Source: Clostridia bacterium
Lineage (GTDB): Bacteria > Bacillota > Clostridia > Christensenellales > Borkfalkiaceae
DNA length: 64,000 nucleotides
Assembly (NCBI GenBank): GCA_017463105.1
Contig: JAFTPU010000008.1
Span: 82,766 to 146,765, forward strand
Direction of reading: 5' to 3'
Shown one piece after another: positions 16,504 through 25,013 of the stretch. Every line of letters starts with the position of its first letter. The stretch's first letter is position 1. The notes below the pieces were generated by a model, which saw only the letters and a program-made list of their open reading frames with translations, did not search any database and was not told where the DNA came from. Position numbers and translations under genes: made by a program.

Positions 16504-18105
16504 ATGGCGAAGGAACAAGAAAACAAAACGGTAACGACCCGCGCGGAAAAGAAAGACGCGGCGAAAAAGATCATTCTCGAATTGCTCGGGAAATCGGAGC
16601 TTAAAAGCAACGCGCTGATCGACGAGGCGGCGAAGCAATATGCCGTGAAGCTCGGCGGCGGGGAGAACGAAAATCCCAACGACGTCAAAGGCAGGATCGG
16701 TTCCGTGCTCGACGTAATGAAAAAAGACGGCGAGGTGTCTTTCGAGGGGGGTATGTATGCGTTGAAACGGGAAACGCCGCCCGAAAACGCAGAGGAAAAG
16801 CCTAAGAAAACCACCCGCGCGAAAGCGAAGAAGAAAACGGAAGAAGTAAAGGAAGAAGTCGCCGCGGAAACGGCGGAGGAAAAGCCCGTCAAGGCGAAGC
16901 GTACGAGAAAGACGAAGGCAAAGGAAGAATCGCCCGCGGAGGAGAAACGGGAGGACGGGGAAGAACGTCTGCCGTTGCCCGCTTCGCCCCTGCAACCGAT
17001 CGCGCCCGTCGTGCCCGTAACGCCCGAGGTCGCGCCCGAGCCCATGCCCGAGGATAAGCCCAAAAAGCGAGCCACGAGAAAGGCGAAAACGTCGGTAAAG
17101 TCGGAAGAAATAAAAATGGAGACGGCGGAGGAAAAGCCGAAGGCGGAACCCGCGCCCGCGGAAATAAAGGCGGAGGAAAAGCCCGTCGAGGCGTCCTTGC
17201 CCGAACCCGAACCTGCGCCCGCGCCTGCGGAAACGAAAACGGAGCCCGTCAAGGGGGAGGAGAAAAAGGAAGAGGGCCCGAAGGGCACGCTGATGGATAT
17301 GAGTTTCCTGTTCGGCGATATCAAACCCGTTAAACGGGAGGAACCGAAAAAGCTCGAGGCGAAGAAAGAACCCGTCGGGGAAGTGAAAACGGAGCCCGTT
17401 TCCAAGACGGAAGCGAAACCTGTACCGAAAGCGGCGCAAAAACCCGAACCGAAAGCGGAAGAAAAGCCCGTAACCAAGGCGGAGCAAAAGCCCAAGCAGA
17501 CGAGAAACGAAAAGAGAACGGAGCGGAGCACAAGCGTGAAAAAGTCCCGTGCGCTGACGGCGGACGAGAAATTGCAGGAAGCGTTTTTGAAAAAGTTGCA
17601 CCGTTTGGGCGGAGACTATTTTGAATATTATTCGGTGTATTTGCTCGAACGGTATTCGAGAATGAACGGCAGAAGATTGGAGGCGTTGAAGATCACGGGC
17701 GGCGACCGCGACGGCGGGATCGACGGCGAAATCGAGCTGACGGACGGACTCGGTTTCCGTGAAACGATCTACATACAGGCGAAGAATTGGGATCCCGACA
17801 AGGGAGACGAGAAGCTGTGGGTCGTAGGGGAGACGCTGTTGCAACAGTTCATCGGCGCGTGCGTATGCCGTCAGGCGAAGGACGGCAAACAGCATTGTCG
17901 GGGTATCTTTATCACCACGTCGCGTTTCACGCCCGAAGCGAAACGTCTGCTCGACGACACTGCGGACAAATTCGTGGGGTACGACGCGAACGATCTGTTC
18001 GAAGCGGCGAAAGAATGTCAGTTCGGTATCGTGAAAAAGAACGGCGAATGGGTGCTCGACGACGAGCTTCTCTCGGGCGAAAAAGCGTTTTTTAAAATGT
18101 TTTAA
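16504..18105 (+). CDS. Mrr-like restriction endonuclease-fold protein with long disordered linker
   Basis: 533 residues in three parts. Residues 1-95 form a small helical or winged domain (KKIILELLGKSELKSNALID, ending GGMYALK). Residues about 96-350 are a low-complexity K/E/P/A linker with repeated EEKPVKA-like units and one hydrophobic island, LMDMSFLFGDI, near 263-273. Residues about 355-533 are an Mrr-type PD-(D/E)xK nuclease: an early glutamate in GGDYFEYYSVYLLERY, GGDRDGGIDGEI, then IYIQAKNW as the QxK motif and GIFITTSRFTPEA. Mrr-family enzymes cut modified or foreign DNA. No methylase or partner is adjacent, so a housekeeping or repair role is equally possible. Start site lacks a clear ribosome site. 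Confidence 0.8.
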   Translation: MAKEQENKTVTTRAEKKDAAKKIILELLGKSELKSNALIDEAAKQYAVKLGGGENENPNDVKGRIGSVLDVMKKDGEVSFEGGMYALKRETPPENAEEKPKKTTRAKAKKKTEEVKEEVAAETAEEKPVKAKRTRKTKAKEESPAEEKREDGEERLPLPASPLQPIAPVVPVTPEVAPEPMPEDKPKKRATRKAKTSVKSEEIKMETAEEKPKAEPAPAEIKAEEKPVEASLPEPEPAPAPAETKTEPVKGEEKKEEGPKGTLMDMSFLFGDIKPVKREEPKKLEAKKEPVGEVKTEPVSKTEAKPVPKAAQKPEPKAEEKPVTKAEQKPKQTRNEKRTERSTSVKKSRALTADEKLQEAFLKKLHRLGGDYFEYYSVYLLERYSRMNGRRLEALKITGGDRDGGIDGEIELTDGLGFRETIYIQAKNWDPDKGDEKLWVVGETLLQQFIGACVCRQAKDGKQHCRGIFITTSRFTPEAKRLLDDTADKFVGYDANDLFEAAKECQFGIVKKNGEWVLDDELLSGEKAFFKMF

Positions 18106-18125
18106 GCGGGCATACCCGTAAAAGT

Positions 18126-18160
18126 ACACTCCGAAAGCGTGAAGTTTTCGGAGTGTTTTT
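18126..18160 (+). terminator. Rho-independent terminator
   Basis: CACTCCGAAA (18127-18136) pairs with TTTTCGGAGTG (18145-18155), followed by five T. Ends the Mrr-like gene's transcript. Confidence 0.85.
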
Positions 18161-18250
18161 GCTTTTTAAAGCGGAAGAATGTTAAGTTTCTTTACAATAA
18201 GGTATCGCGGACGTAAAAAAAGCACAAAAAGCAAAAAAACATAAAAACAC

Positions 18251-18278
18251 TTGTTTTTTAAAATGTAAGTAGTATAAT
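18251..18278 (+). promoter_or_regulatory. Sigma-A promoter
   Basis: TTGTTT (18251-18256), 16 bases, TATAAT (18273-18278). Drives the frameshifted secreted-protein gene. Confidence 0.6.
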
Positions 18279-18330
18279 AAAGTAACAAAAACAAAGGTAA
18301 TTTGGGAAACGGATTACAGGAGGTATTTTT

Positions 18331-19141
18331 ATGAAGAAAATGAGCATTTTGGCGGGTTTGGCGCTTTGCGTAACGATCGGCGGGCGTATATGCTTCGTGG
18401 GCGTTTGCGGAAGAGTCCGCCAATTCTCTTAACATGGGAGTCGGTATGGGTGTAAACGCTTTCATTTATACGCCCGAAGAAATGCCCGACGAGGAAGTTA
18501 CCGTTGTACAAAGACTTTCGGACATATTAAATAAACGGTATACGACGGATACCGTGGACAACTCGTTGGAGTTTTTGTTGGAGGAAACGATACAGGTCTA
18601 TTGGAACAACGATAAGAGCCAAGACCCGTTCGTGGGAAGTATGGGCGAAACGTATGCCGATGAAATAGCAGAGCTGTTCGGCGACGTTTTGACGGAGGAG
18701 TCGAACGTTTCGTTTATCTTGAAAAATCAAGACTTGAACGGCGACGGATATAACGAGATCGCAATGTATTCCACGTCGGACACGCTGGATAATTCGTCGA
18801 GTAGCTATGAGGGCGTGGTGTGCGTATACGTTACCGTATTTACGCCGACGGTCAATTCTTTGGGGCAAGTCATCGGATACGAGCAGGTGTGCGAGTCTTT
18901 GCGCGGATATTGCTACGAAATTTATTATTCGCCGAGCTATAAAGTGCCGTCGTTTTCCACTGATACGTGGCTGGATAGCGTGGGCTACACGAGAAACAAC
19001 CAAAACACCGAATTGCCCGAGGACGCGCAGTTGGATTACGATCAATATAATCTCTCGTACAGACCTTCGGGGAGTTGGCGTAGCTATACCACGAAGCCTA
19101 TGGGGGACAGCTTGTCCGTTCTCTTGCAGGATCGATTATAA
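18331..19141 (+). pseudogene. Secreted protein gene with a one-base frameshift in the signal peptide
   Basis: After AGGAGG, ATG 18331 reads MKKMSILAGLALCVTIGG and then runs out of frame to a stop. In the next frame the sequence continues GVYASWAFAEESANSLNMG and stays open to 19141. Removing one G from GGCGGGCG (about 18378-18386) fuses them into a complete signal peptide with an AFA cleavage site and a mature protein of about 240 residues. The mature part has a calcium-loop-like DLNGDGYNEI near its middle and many Asp/Tyr/Ser residues. I do not recognise the family. Either a true null allele or a sequencing or assembly error. From ATG 18434 a leaderless cytosolic 235-residue product is still possible. 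Confidence 0.7.
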
Positions 19142-19158
19142 TATAGTATATAAAGGGG

Positions 19159-19195
19159 CGCGCCGTATTTGCAAAAGCGGATACGGCGCGTTTTT
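19159..19195 (+). terminator. Rho-independent terminator
   Basis: CGCGCCGTAT (19159-19168) and ATACGGCGCG (19181-19190) followed by TTTTT. Confidence 0.88.
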
Positions 19196-19270
19196 GGTAA
19201 GCGGATCGGGCGTAAAAGCAAAATTTTTTGCAAATTTTTTGAAAAAATCTCAAAAAGGCGCGCGAAAGGC

Positions 19271-19299
19271 TTGATATTTCTTTTAATTTATATTAAAAT
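19271..19299 (+). promoter_or_regulatory. Sigma-A promoter of ppdK
   Basis: TTGATA (19271-19276), 17 bases, TAAAAT (19294-19299), leaving a leader of about 110 bases before ppdK. Confidence 0.7.
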
Positions 19300-19413
19300 G
19301 GAATATGCTAAAAACGTAAAGAAAAGATTCGCGCATCGAAAAAAAGAGAGAGGCGTGAGCGTTTTTGCGGTTAAAACGAAACGAAAAAAATCAACTTGGA
19401 GGAAATAAACACT

Positions 19414-22065
19414 ATGGCAAAAAAATATTGCTATCTCTTCACCGAAGGCAACGCGAAGATGCGTGAGATCCTCGGCGGTAAAGGCGCAAATCTTGCGGAA
19501 ATGACCAACATCGGGCTTCCCGTACCTCAGGGTTTCACCATTTCTACGGAGGCTTGTACCCAATATTACGAAGACGGCAGACAGATCAACCCCGACATTC
19601 AGGCGGAGATCATGGAATACATCGACAAGATGGAAAAGATCTGCGGTAAAAAGTTCGGCGACAAGGAAAACCCTCTGCTCGTTTCCGTGCGTTCGGGCGC
19701 TCGCGCTTCGATGCCCGGCATGATGGACACGATCCTCAACCTCGGTCTCAACGAAGAAGTGGTAAACACCCTTGCGACGAAATCGGGCAACCCCCGTTGG
19801 GCATGGGACTGCTACCGCCGTTTTATTCAGATGTTCTCGGACGTCGTTATGGAAGTCGGTAAGAAATATTTCGAAAAGCTCATCGACGAGATGAAGGAAA
19901 AGAAGGGCGTTACGCAGGACGTAGAGCTCGACGCGAACGACCTCAAAGAGCTTGCGAACCAATTCAAGGCAGAATATAAGAAACAGCTCGGTAAGGATTT
20001 CCCCACCGATCCCAAAGAACAGCTTTTCGAGGCTGTAAAAGCGGTGTTCCGTTCTTGGGACAACCCCCGTGCGAACATCTACCGTATGGACCACGATATC
20101 CCTTATAGCTGGGGTACCGCAGTCAACGTACAGATGATGGCGTTCGGTAACATGGGCGAGACCTCCGGTACGGGCGTTGCGTTCACGCGTAATCCCGCGA
20201 CGGGCGAAAAGGGTCTTATGGGCGAGTTCCTCACCAACGCACAGGGCGAGGACGTCGTTGCGGGCGTTCGTACCCCGATGCCTATCGCACAGATGAAGGA
20301 AGTGTTCCCCGAAGTGTACGAGCAATTCCTCAAGGTTTGCGATATCCTCGAAAATCACTATCGCGATATGCAGGATATGGAGTTCACCATTCAGGACAGA
20401 AAACTCTATATGTTGCAGACGCGTAACGGTAAGAGAACGGCTGCGGCGGCTATCAAGATTGCTTGCGACCTCATCGACGAAGGCATGATCACCGAGAAAG
20501 AAGCGCTTATGCAGATCGACGCGAAGAGCCTCGACATGTTGCTTCACCCCACGTTCGACGCGAAAGCGCTCAAAGACGCGGACAAGAACAACGTAGTGGG
20601 CAAAGGTATCGCGGCTTCCCCCGGCGCGGCGGCAGGTAAGATCGTATTCACGGCTGAGGACGCGGTCGTGGAAGGCAAGAAGGGCGAAAAGGTTATCCTC
20701 GTACGTTTGGAAACCTCTCCCGAAGATATCGAAGGTATGAAGTACGCGCAGGGTATCCTTACCGTTCGCGGCGGTCAGACCTCGCACGCGGCGGTCGTTG
20801 CCCGCGGTATGGGTACGTGCTGCGTATCCGGTTGCGGCGATATCAAAATGCACGAAGAAGAAAAATGGTTCGAGCTTGCGGGTAAGATCTTCAAAGAAGG
20901 CGACGTGCTTTCCCTCGACGGCTCGACGGGTAACATTTACGATTGCATCATCAAGACCGTTCCCGCAGACCCCAACTCCGGTTATTTCGGACGCATTATG
21001 GAACTCGCGGACAAATATAAAGCGCTCGGCGTAAGAACGAACGCGGATACGCCTTCCGACGCGAAACAGGCGGCGGCGTTCGGCGCGCAGGGTATCGGTC
21101 TTTGCCGTACCGAACACATGTTCTTCGATCCCGCAAGGATCGGCGCGTTCCGCGAAATGATCTGTTCGGATACCGTAGAAGAAAGAGAAGCGGCGCTCGC
21201 AAAGATCGAGCCTATGCAACAGGCGGACTTCGAGGGCTTGTTCGAAGCGCTCGGCGGTTATCCCGTAACGATCCGTTTCCTCGATCCTCCCCTTCACGAG
21301 TTCGTTCCTACGGCGGACGAGGATATCGCGGCGCTTGCGAAAGCACAGAATAAGACGGTTGCGCAGATCAAAGATATCATTTCGAGCTTGCACGAGTTCA
21401 ACCCGATGATGGGTCACCGTGGTTGCCGTTTGACCGTAACCTATCCCGAAATTGCTGTCATGCAGACGAAAGCCGTTATCAAAGCGGCGATCAACGTTGT
21501 GAAAAAGCACCCCGATTGGACGCTTGTTCCCGAAATCATGATCCCTCTTACGGGCGAAACGAAAGAGTTGAAGTTCGTGAAAGATATCGTCGTTAAGACG
21601 GCGGAAGAAGTGATCGCGGCAAGCGGCGTGGCGCTTAAATACGAAGTCGGTACGATGATCGAGATCCCCAGAGCGTGCTTGACGGCTGAAGAGATCGCGA
21701 AAGAAGCGGAATTCTTCTGCTTCGGTACGAACGACCTGACGCAGATGACGTTCGGCTTCTCGCGTGACGACGCAGGCAAATTCCTGCCCGCATACTATGC
21801 GAACAAGATCTACGAATCCGATCCGTTCGCAAGACTCGATACGACGGGCGTCGGCAAGCTGATGAAGATGGCGGTTGAAGACGGCAGAAAGGCGCGTCCC
21901 GAAATGCACTGCGGTATCTGCGGTGAGCACGGCGGCGATCCTTCCTCGATCGAATTCTGTCACGAGATCGGTCTGTCCTACGTTTCCTGCTCGCCTTACC
22001 GTGTGCCCATCGCACGCTTGAGCGCAGCACAGGCGAATATACGACATCCGAGGGCGACAAAATAA
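19414..22065 (+). CDS. ppdK: Pyruvate, phosphate dikinase
   Basis: 883-residue PPDK, interconverting pyruvate + ATP + Pi with PEP + AMP + PPi in the cytosol; in anaerobes it often works glycolytically. The N-terminal nucleotide domain starts YLFTEGNAKMREILGGKGAN; the phosphohistidine domain has GGQTSHAAVVARGMG with the swivelling His at 458; the C-terminal PEP barrel shows GIGLCRTEHMFF and CGICGEHGGDPSSIEF with its catalytic cysteine. ATG 19414 follows GGAGGAAA. The last eight residues (IRHPRATK) are not the usual PPDK ending and are encoded by the start of a 168-bp repeat that recurs at 23433. Codon use is of the highly expressed kind. Confidence 0.96.
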   Translation: MAKKYCYLFTEGNAKMREILGGKGANLAEMTNIGLPVPQGFTISTEACTQYYEDGRQINPDIQAEIMEYIDKMEKICGKKFGDKENPLLVSVRSGARASMPGMMDTILNLGLNEEVVNTLATKSGNPRWAWDCYRRFIQMFSDVVMEVGKKYFEKLIDEMKEKKGVTQDVELDANDLKELANQFKAEYKKQLGKDFPTDPKEQLFEAVKAVFRSWDNPRANIYRMDHDIPYSWGTAVNVQMMAFGNMGETSGTGVAFTRNPATGEKGLMGEFLTNAQGEDVVAGVRTPMPIAQMKEVFPEVYEQFLKVCDILENHYRDMQDMEFTIQDRKLYMLQTRNGKRTAAAAIKIACDLIDEGMITEKEALMQIDAKSLDMLLHPTFDAKALKDADKNNVVGKGIAASPGAAAGKIVFTAEDAVVEGKKGEKVILVRLETSPEDIEGMKYAQGILTVRGGQTSHAAVVARGMGTCCVSGCGDIKMHEEEKWFELAGKIFKEGDVLSLDGSTGNIYDCIIKTVPADPNSGYFGRIMELADKYKALGVRTNADTPSDAKQAAAFGAQGIGLCRTEHMFFDPARIGAFREMICSDTVEEREAALAKIEPMQQADFEGLFEALGGYPVTIRFLDPPLHEFVPTADEDIAALAKAQNKTVAQIKDIISSLHEFNPMMGHRGCRLTVTYPEIAVMQTKAVIKAAINVVKKHPDWTLVPEIMIPLTGETKELKFVKDIVVKTAEEVIAASGVALKYEVGTMIEIPRACLTAEEIAKEAEFFCFGTNDLTQMTFGFSRDDAGKFLPAYYANKIYESDPFARLDTTGVGKLMKMAVEDGRKARPEMHCGICGEHGGDPSSIEFCHEIGLSYVSCSPYRVPIARLSAAQANIRHPRATK

Positions 22066-22200
22066 ACCAAAAATGCTATAAAAACACTCAAAAACGGGCA
22101 GTTTGCGAAAGCGAGCTGTCCGTTGATTTTTACTAAAAATGAGAATTTGACAAAAAATGCGTTTTTTCGAAGGTTAAAAAGCACGTTTTTTATATTCATA
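22033..22200 (+). repeat. Long direct repeat, copy 1 (covers the ppdK 3' end)
   Basis: About 168 bp, close to 90 percent identical by eye to 23433-23601. The first 33 bases are identical and encode the final residues and stop of ppdK; a terminator-type hairpin and an A/T-rich tail ending TATTCATA follow. The two copies bracket the DUF4160/DUF2442-XRE cassette. Confidence 0.85.
22093..22131 (+). terminator. Terminator hairpin inside repeat copy 1
   Basis: AACGGGCAG (22093-22101) with CTGTCCGTT (22116-22124), then a T-rich stretch. Serves as the ppdK terminator. The same hairpin recurs in copy 2 at about 23494-23524. Confidence 0.65.
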
Positions 22201-22346
22201 ATGTAGAATAATTATGAGAAAATGATATTGTGAAATGTAAGCAGTTTTTTCTTGATACAATAGGGATAATATAAGCATAGTATAACGGAAAAGTATAATA
22301 AAAATAACCGCGCCGAATACGACACGGTTAGGGGGAAAAGTAAAAC

Positions 22347-22814
22347 TCAAATATCAGTTATGGAAAGAGTTAATCCTAACGGTTCAAGTATTTTTAAGAA
22401 AGTAGTTAATTGTGGATCGGTTATGCCAGTTTCCATTCTTGCGATACAAGGTTGTGCAACACCTGAAAGAATTTCAAGTTGTTTTTGCGAGAGTTTAGCG
22501 CTTTTGCGCGCGGCGACAAACTTTTCAATAAGTTCTTGCTTATAGCTTTCGATATTTTGGGGCGGTTGGCAAGGTTGACCTTGTTCATATAAACCGTCAG
22601 CGGAAAGATCGAGTTCATCATTCCATACAAGACCGTATCCACCTATATCAATTTTAACTTGTTCGTATAAGCCGTTGATTTGGGTTAAGGCTTTGAACGG
22701 AGGATATTTCGCAATAAGCGGTTTAATATCGAATTGCTTAAATTCTCCCGTAGAAAAGCCGACGAGTAAGATATAGTCTGGCAATGCTGCCACAGAAGTA
22801 ATTTTTACAAACAT
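22347..22814 (-). CDS. DUF2442-XRE fusion protein, likely antitoxin-type regulator
   Basis: 155 residues. Residues 1-80 match the DUF2442 pattern (VAALPDYILLVGFSTGEFKQ, then GYGLVWNDELDLSADGLYEQG). Residues about 92-155 are an XRE HTH (FVAARKSAKLSQKQLEILSG, then VAQPCIARMETG). DUF2442 proteins are often paired with DUF4160 proteins in small two-gene modules thought to be toxin-antitoxin-like. The DUF4160 gene lies 17 bases upstream in the same orientation. The HTH suggests autoregulation. Toxin-antitoxin function is inference from gene pairing. Confidence 0.82.
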   Translation of the reverse strand: MFVKITSVAALPDYILLVGFSTGEFKQFDIKPLIAKYPPFKALTQINGLYEQVKIDIGGYGLVWNDELDLSADGLYEQGQPCQPPQNIESYKQELIEKFVAARKSAKLSQKQLEILSGVAQPCIARMETGITDPQLTTFLKILEPLGLTLSITDI

Positions 22815-22831
22815 AGTAATCTCCTTTTGAA

Positions 22832-23086
22832 TTAGTCGATAGGGGGCAAGGGTTTAATGTCTTGCGTTTCCCACATTTCAAGCAATGCTTTTTGGTGGAT
22901 TTGCGTCCATTCCTGCACGATTTTCAAGGCTTTATTGGGAAGATCGCCTTGTATCATTTGTAAGGTGCGAATATCAATCACGCCGACATATTCCCCGTAA
23001 ACGACGTGAATATGAGGGGGATTGTGTTCGGAAGCAAGGAAGAACATTTTGATAATCATTCCGTAGAATCTTGATATAACAGGCAT
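22832..23086 (-). CDS. DUF4160 protein, putative toxin partner
   Basis: 84-residue DUF4160 protein: MPVISRFYGMIIKMFF at the start, then the family hallmark EHNPPHIHVVYGEY and the closing NKALKIVQEWTQIHQKAL. The small basic fold with a conserved HxHxxYG-like motif is usual for the family. It is the first gene of a leftward pair with the DUF2442-XRE gene, preceded by a good AAGGAG site and a strong promoter. Its activity has not been established as far as I know; a toxin role is proposed only by association. Confidence 0.85.
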   Translation of the reverse strand: MPVISRFYGMIIKMFFLASEHNPPHIHVVYGEYVGVIDIRTLQMIQGDLPNKALKIVQEWTQIHQKALLEMWETQDIKPLPPID

Positions 23087-23121
23087 TTGGTTGTAATCTC
23101 CTTATCTTTATTTACAACTTA

Positions 23122-23150
23122 ATTATAACATATAATTTATTATATGTCAA
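23122..23150 (-). promoter_or_regulatory. Sigma-A promoter of the DUF4160/DUF2442-XRE pair
   Basis: On the minus strand TTGACA (23150-23145), 17 bases, TATAAT (23127-23122). A near-consensus promoter. The spacer is a run of TATAATAAATTATATG-like A/T sequence that could hold a repressor site. Confidence 0.8.
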
Positions 23151-23180
23151 TAACTTGAAAGTTATTATTTTGAAAAATGT

Positions 23181-23221
23181 ATTATTCTAATCACGATTAT
23201 TATAATCCAAATTAGAATAAT
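23181..23221 (+). promoter_or_regulatory. Operator-like inverted repeat around a -10 element
   Basis: ATTATTCTAAT (23181-23191) and ATTAGAATAAT (23211-23221) are perfect 11-base inverted arms. TATAAT (23201-23206) lies between them. It precedes a 39-residue ORF and is a good candidate repressor site. Confidence 0.6.
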
Positions 23222-23240
23222 TGAAACTTTGGGGGTAAAA

Positions 23241-23360
23241 ATGTCGGAAAAAATACGAGTAATAAAGAAAGAAATAGGCAAAAGTGCGGAAATTGTTGAG
23301 TTAGACGACGTGGAAAAGGAAATCGAAACGTTTGTAAAAGATAATATATGTTATTATTGA
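23241..23360 (+). CDS. Small acidic/basic ORF, 39 residues, possibly a gene remnant
   Basis: ATG 23241 follows GGGGG at 23231-23235 and reads SEKIRVIKKEIGKSAEIVEL, then DDVEKEIETFVKDN before an early stop. The opening resembles the N-terminus of short accessory proteins found on mobile elements, but I cannot name a family. It ends shortly before repeat copy 2, so it may be the 5' stub of a longer gene cut by the rearrangement. It lies under the palindromic promoter region at 23181-23221. Confidence 0.45.
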   Translation: MSEKIRVIKKEIGKSAEIVELDDVEKEIETFVKDNICYY

Positions 23361-23432
23361 ATTCAAAAATAAACAATTTTAGTTTGAGATAATAACATTA
23401 TCGCCCCTCAAAGTCTATCAGCGGTATCCCAA

Positions 23433-23601
23433 GCGAATATACGACATCCGAGGGCGACAAAATAAGCCAAAATTGATATAAAAACACTCAAAAACGGGCA
23501 GTTTGCGAAAGCAAGCTGTCCGTTAGTTTTTACTAAAAATAATTATTTGATAAAAAATACGTTTTTTTCGGCAATCAAAAAGCCGATTTTTTTGTATTCA
23601 T
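23433..23601 (+). repeat. Long direct repeat, copy 2
   Basis: Second copy of the 22033-22200 repeat. The 33-base start is identical; later positions diverge moderately. Just upstream (23404-23432) the frame reads LSAVSQ and continues into the repeat as ANIRHPRATK, echoing the LSAAQ-ANIRHPRATK end of ppdK. The repeat runs directly into a 5'-truncated DUF4838 gene at 23602. Confidence 0.85.
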
Positions 23602-25013
23602 ATGAAGTTCTTTCCGATTTGAAGTTGTTCGACTTCGACGTGACGGAAATTCCCGAATTCGATTCTCGTCGAGTGGGCGTAAAGAATTTAACGGAAAATT
23701 TGGAATACCAACGGTATATGCGCACGGAAATTATTACGGAAAGCCGTTTGGATTATTCGGGACATAGTCATTTTGAGGTACTCCCGATTTCGGAATATGA
23801 GGCTGTGCATCCCGAATGGTATGTTTGGGAAAAAGGCTACGATGCAAATTCTGTAAACGCCGAGAAACACGGACAGCTTTGTTTGACGAACGAAGAAATG
23901 ACGCAAGAGTTTATCAAACAAGTTGCGGCGGATTTTAAAGCCAAGCCCGAGGCGGATTTTGCGCATTTGGGTCAACAAGATAATTCTATTAGTTGTCATT
24001 GTGAAAATTGCGAAGCGACGAAGGCACAATATAATACGAACGACTCTGGATTGATGGTAATGTTCACGAACAAAGTGGCGCGTGGAGTAACGAAAATTAT
24101 TCAAGAGGACGAACCCGATAGACAATTGCAGTTTGAAATGTTTGCATATTTGGGGTCTATCGTACCGCCCACGCACAAGGAGGGGAATACTTACGTGGCG
24201 GATTGTAACGAAGTTGTTCCCGACTCGAACGTAATTGTGCAGTTTACACCGCTTGGTTCGAACGCAAGTGAAACGATGGACAGCCAAGAGAACGCAAAGT
24301 ATTATAGCTATTTGCAGGGCTGGCGTGCAATATGCGATAATATCAGCGTTTGGACGTATAATACAAATTTCCGTTGGCTTGTATTCAATCATAAGAATTG
24401 GGACACGATGTTGGCGGATATGCGTATGTACTCTGAAATGGGAGTTCGCCGTTTTTACAATCAAGGCTCCGTTCACTATACGGTTGCTCAAATGACGGAA
24501 ATGCGTATTTTCATTGAATCTTCGCTGATGTGGAATAGTTCGTTGAACTTTCAATCCCTTGTGGAAGAATTTATAGCGCAATACTATGGCCCAGCCGCAC
24601 CGTATATTCAGCAAGCATACGATGCGATGACAACATATTACGAGCATATAAATACGGATTTGGAATTGTCGGGTACGGTCTATATTTCATTGAATGACAA
24701 AAAATATTGGTCGTTTGGCTACGTGGAAAGCGTTCGTCGGCTTATGGAAAAGGCATACGAAGCCATAGAGTATTTGAAGGAAACGGATAGAGTTACTTAC
24801 GAAAAGTATTATTGGCGAGTTGGCGGTGCGTATATGGAAAATTTGTTTATGCAAATGGAGTACCATAAAGCAAATTACGGCAAAGCATACTCTTTGAAAG
24901 CGATTGATTTGTTTGAGGCTATTTCGCAGCGACTTAATGTTTCAGCGATGGATGAATCGAACGCAAACAAGCTTTCAAGCTACATTTCCAAATGGAGGGC
25001 TGCCTATGTATAA
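23602..25013 (+). pseudogene. DUF4838 glycoside-hydrolase-like protein, 5'-truncated
   Basis: About 470 codons of a DUF4838 protein, a TIM-barrel family related to alpha-glucuronidase-type glycosidases. Typical pieces are HPEWYVWEKG, CLTNEEMTQEFIKQVAADF, HLGQQDNSISCHCENCEATK and RWLVFNHKNWDTMLADMRMY. The normal N-terminus, including a signal peptide, is absent: the coding sequence begins at the end of repeat copy 2 and the in-frame ATG at 23547 lies within the repeat. A chimeric 488-residue ORF is therefore open but is probably non-functional. It overlaps the following lipoprotein gene by eight bases, so the old operon structure survives. Confidence 0.8.

Noticed and set aside
16291-18129. 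612-codon minus-strand frame rich in Arg, Phe and Leu
   Set aside because: Shadow of the K/E/P-rich linker of the Mrr-like gene; low-complexity reverse translation with no domain.
19288-22047. 919-codon open frame on the minus strand across ppdK
   Set aside because: It is exactly antisense to a highly conserved PPDK, has no recognisable domain, and is full of His and Arg from reverse-read codons. Long antisense frames are common here because of G+C-rich codon use.
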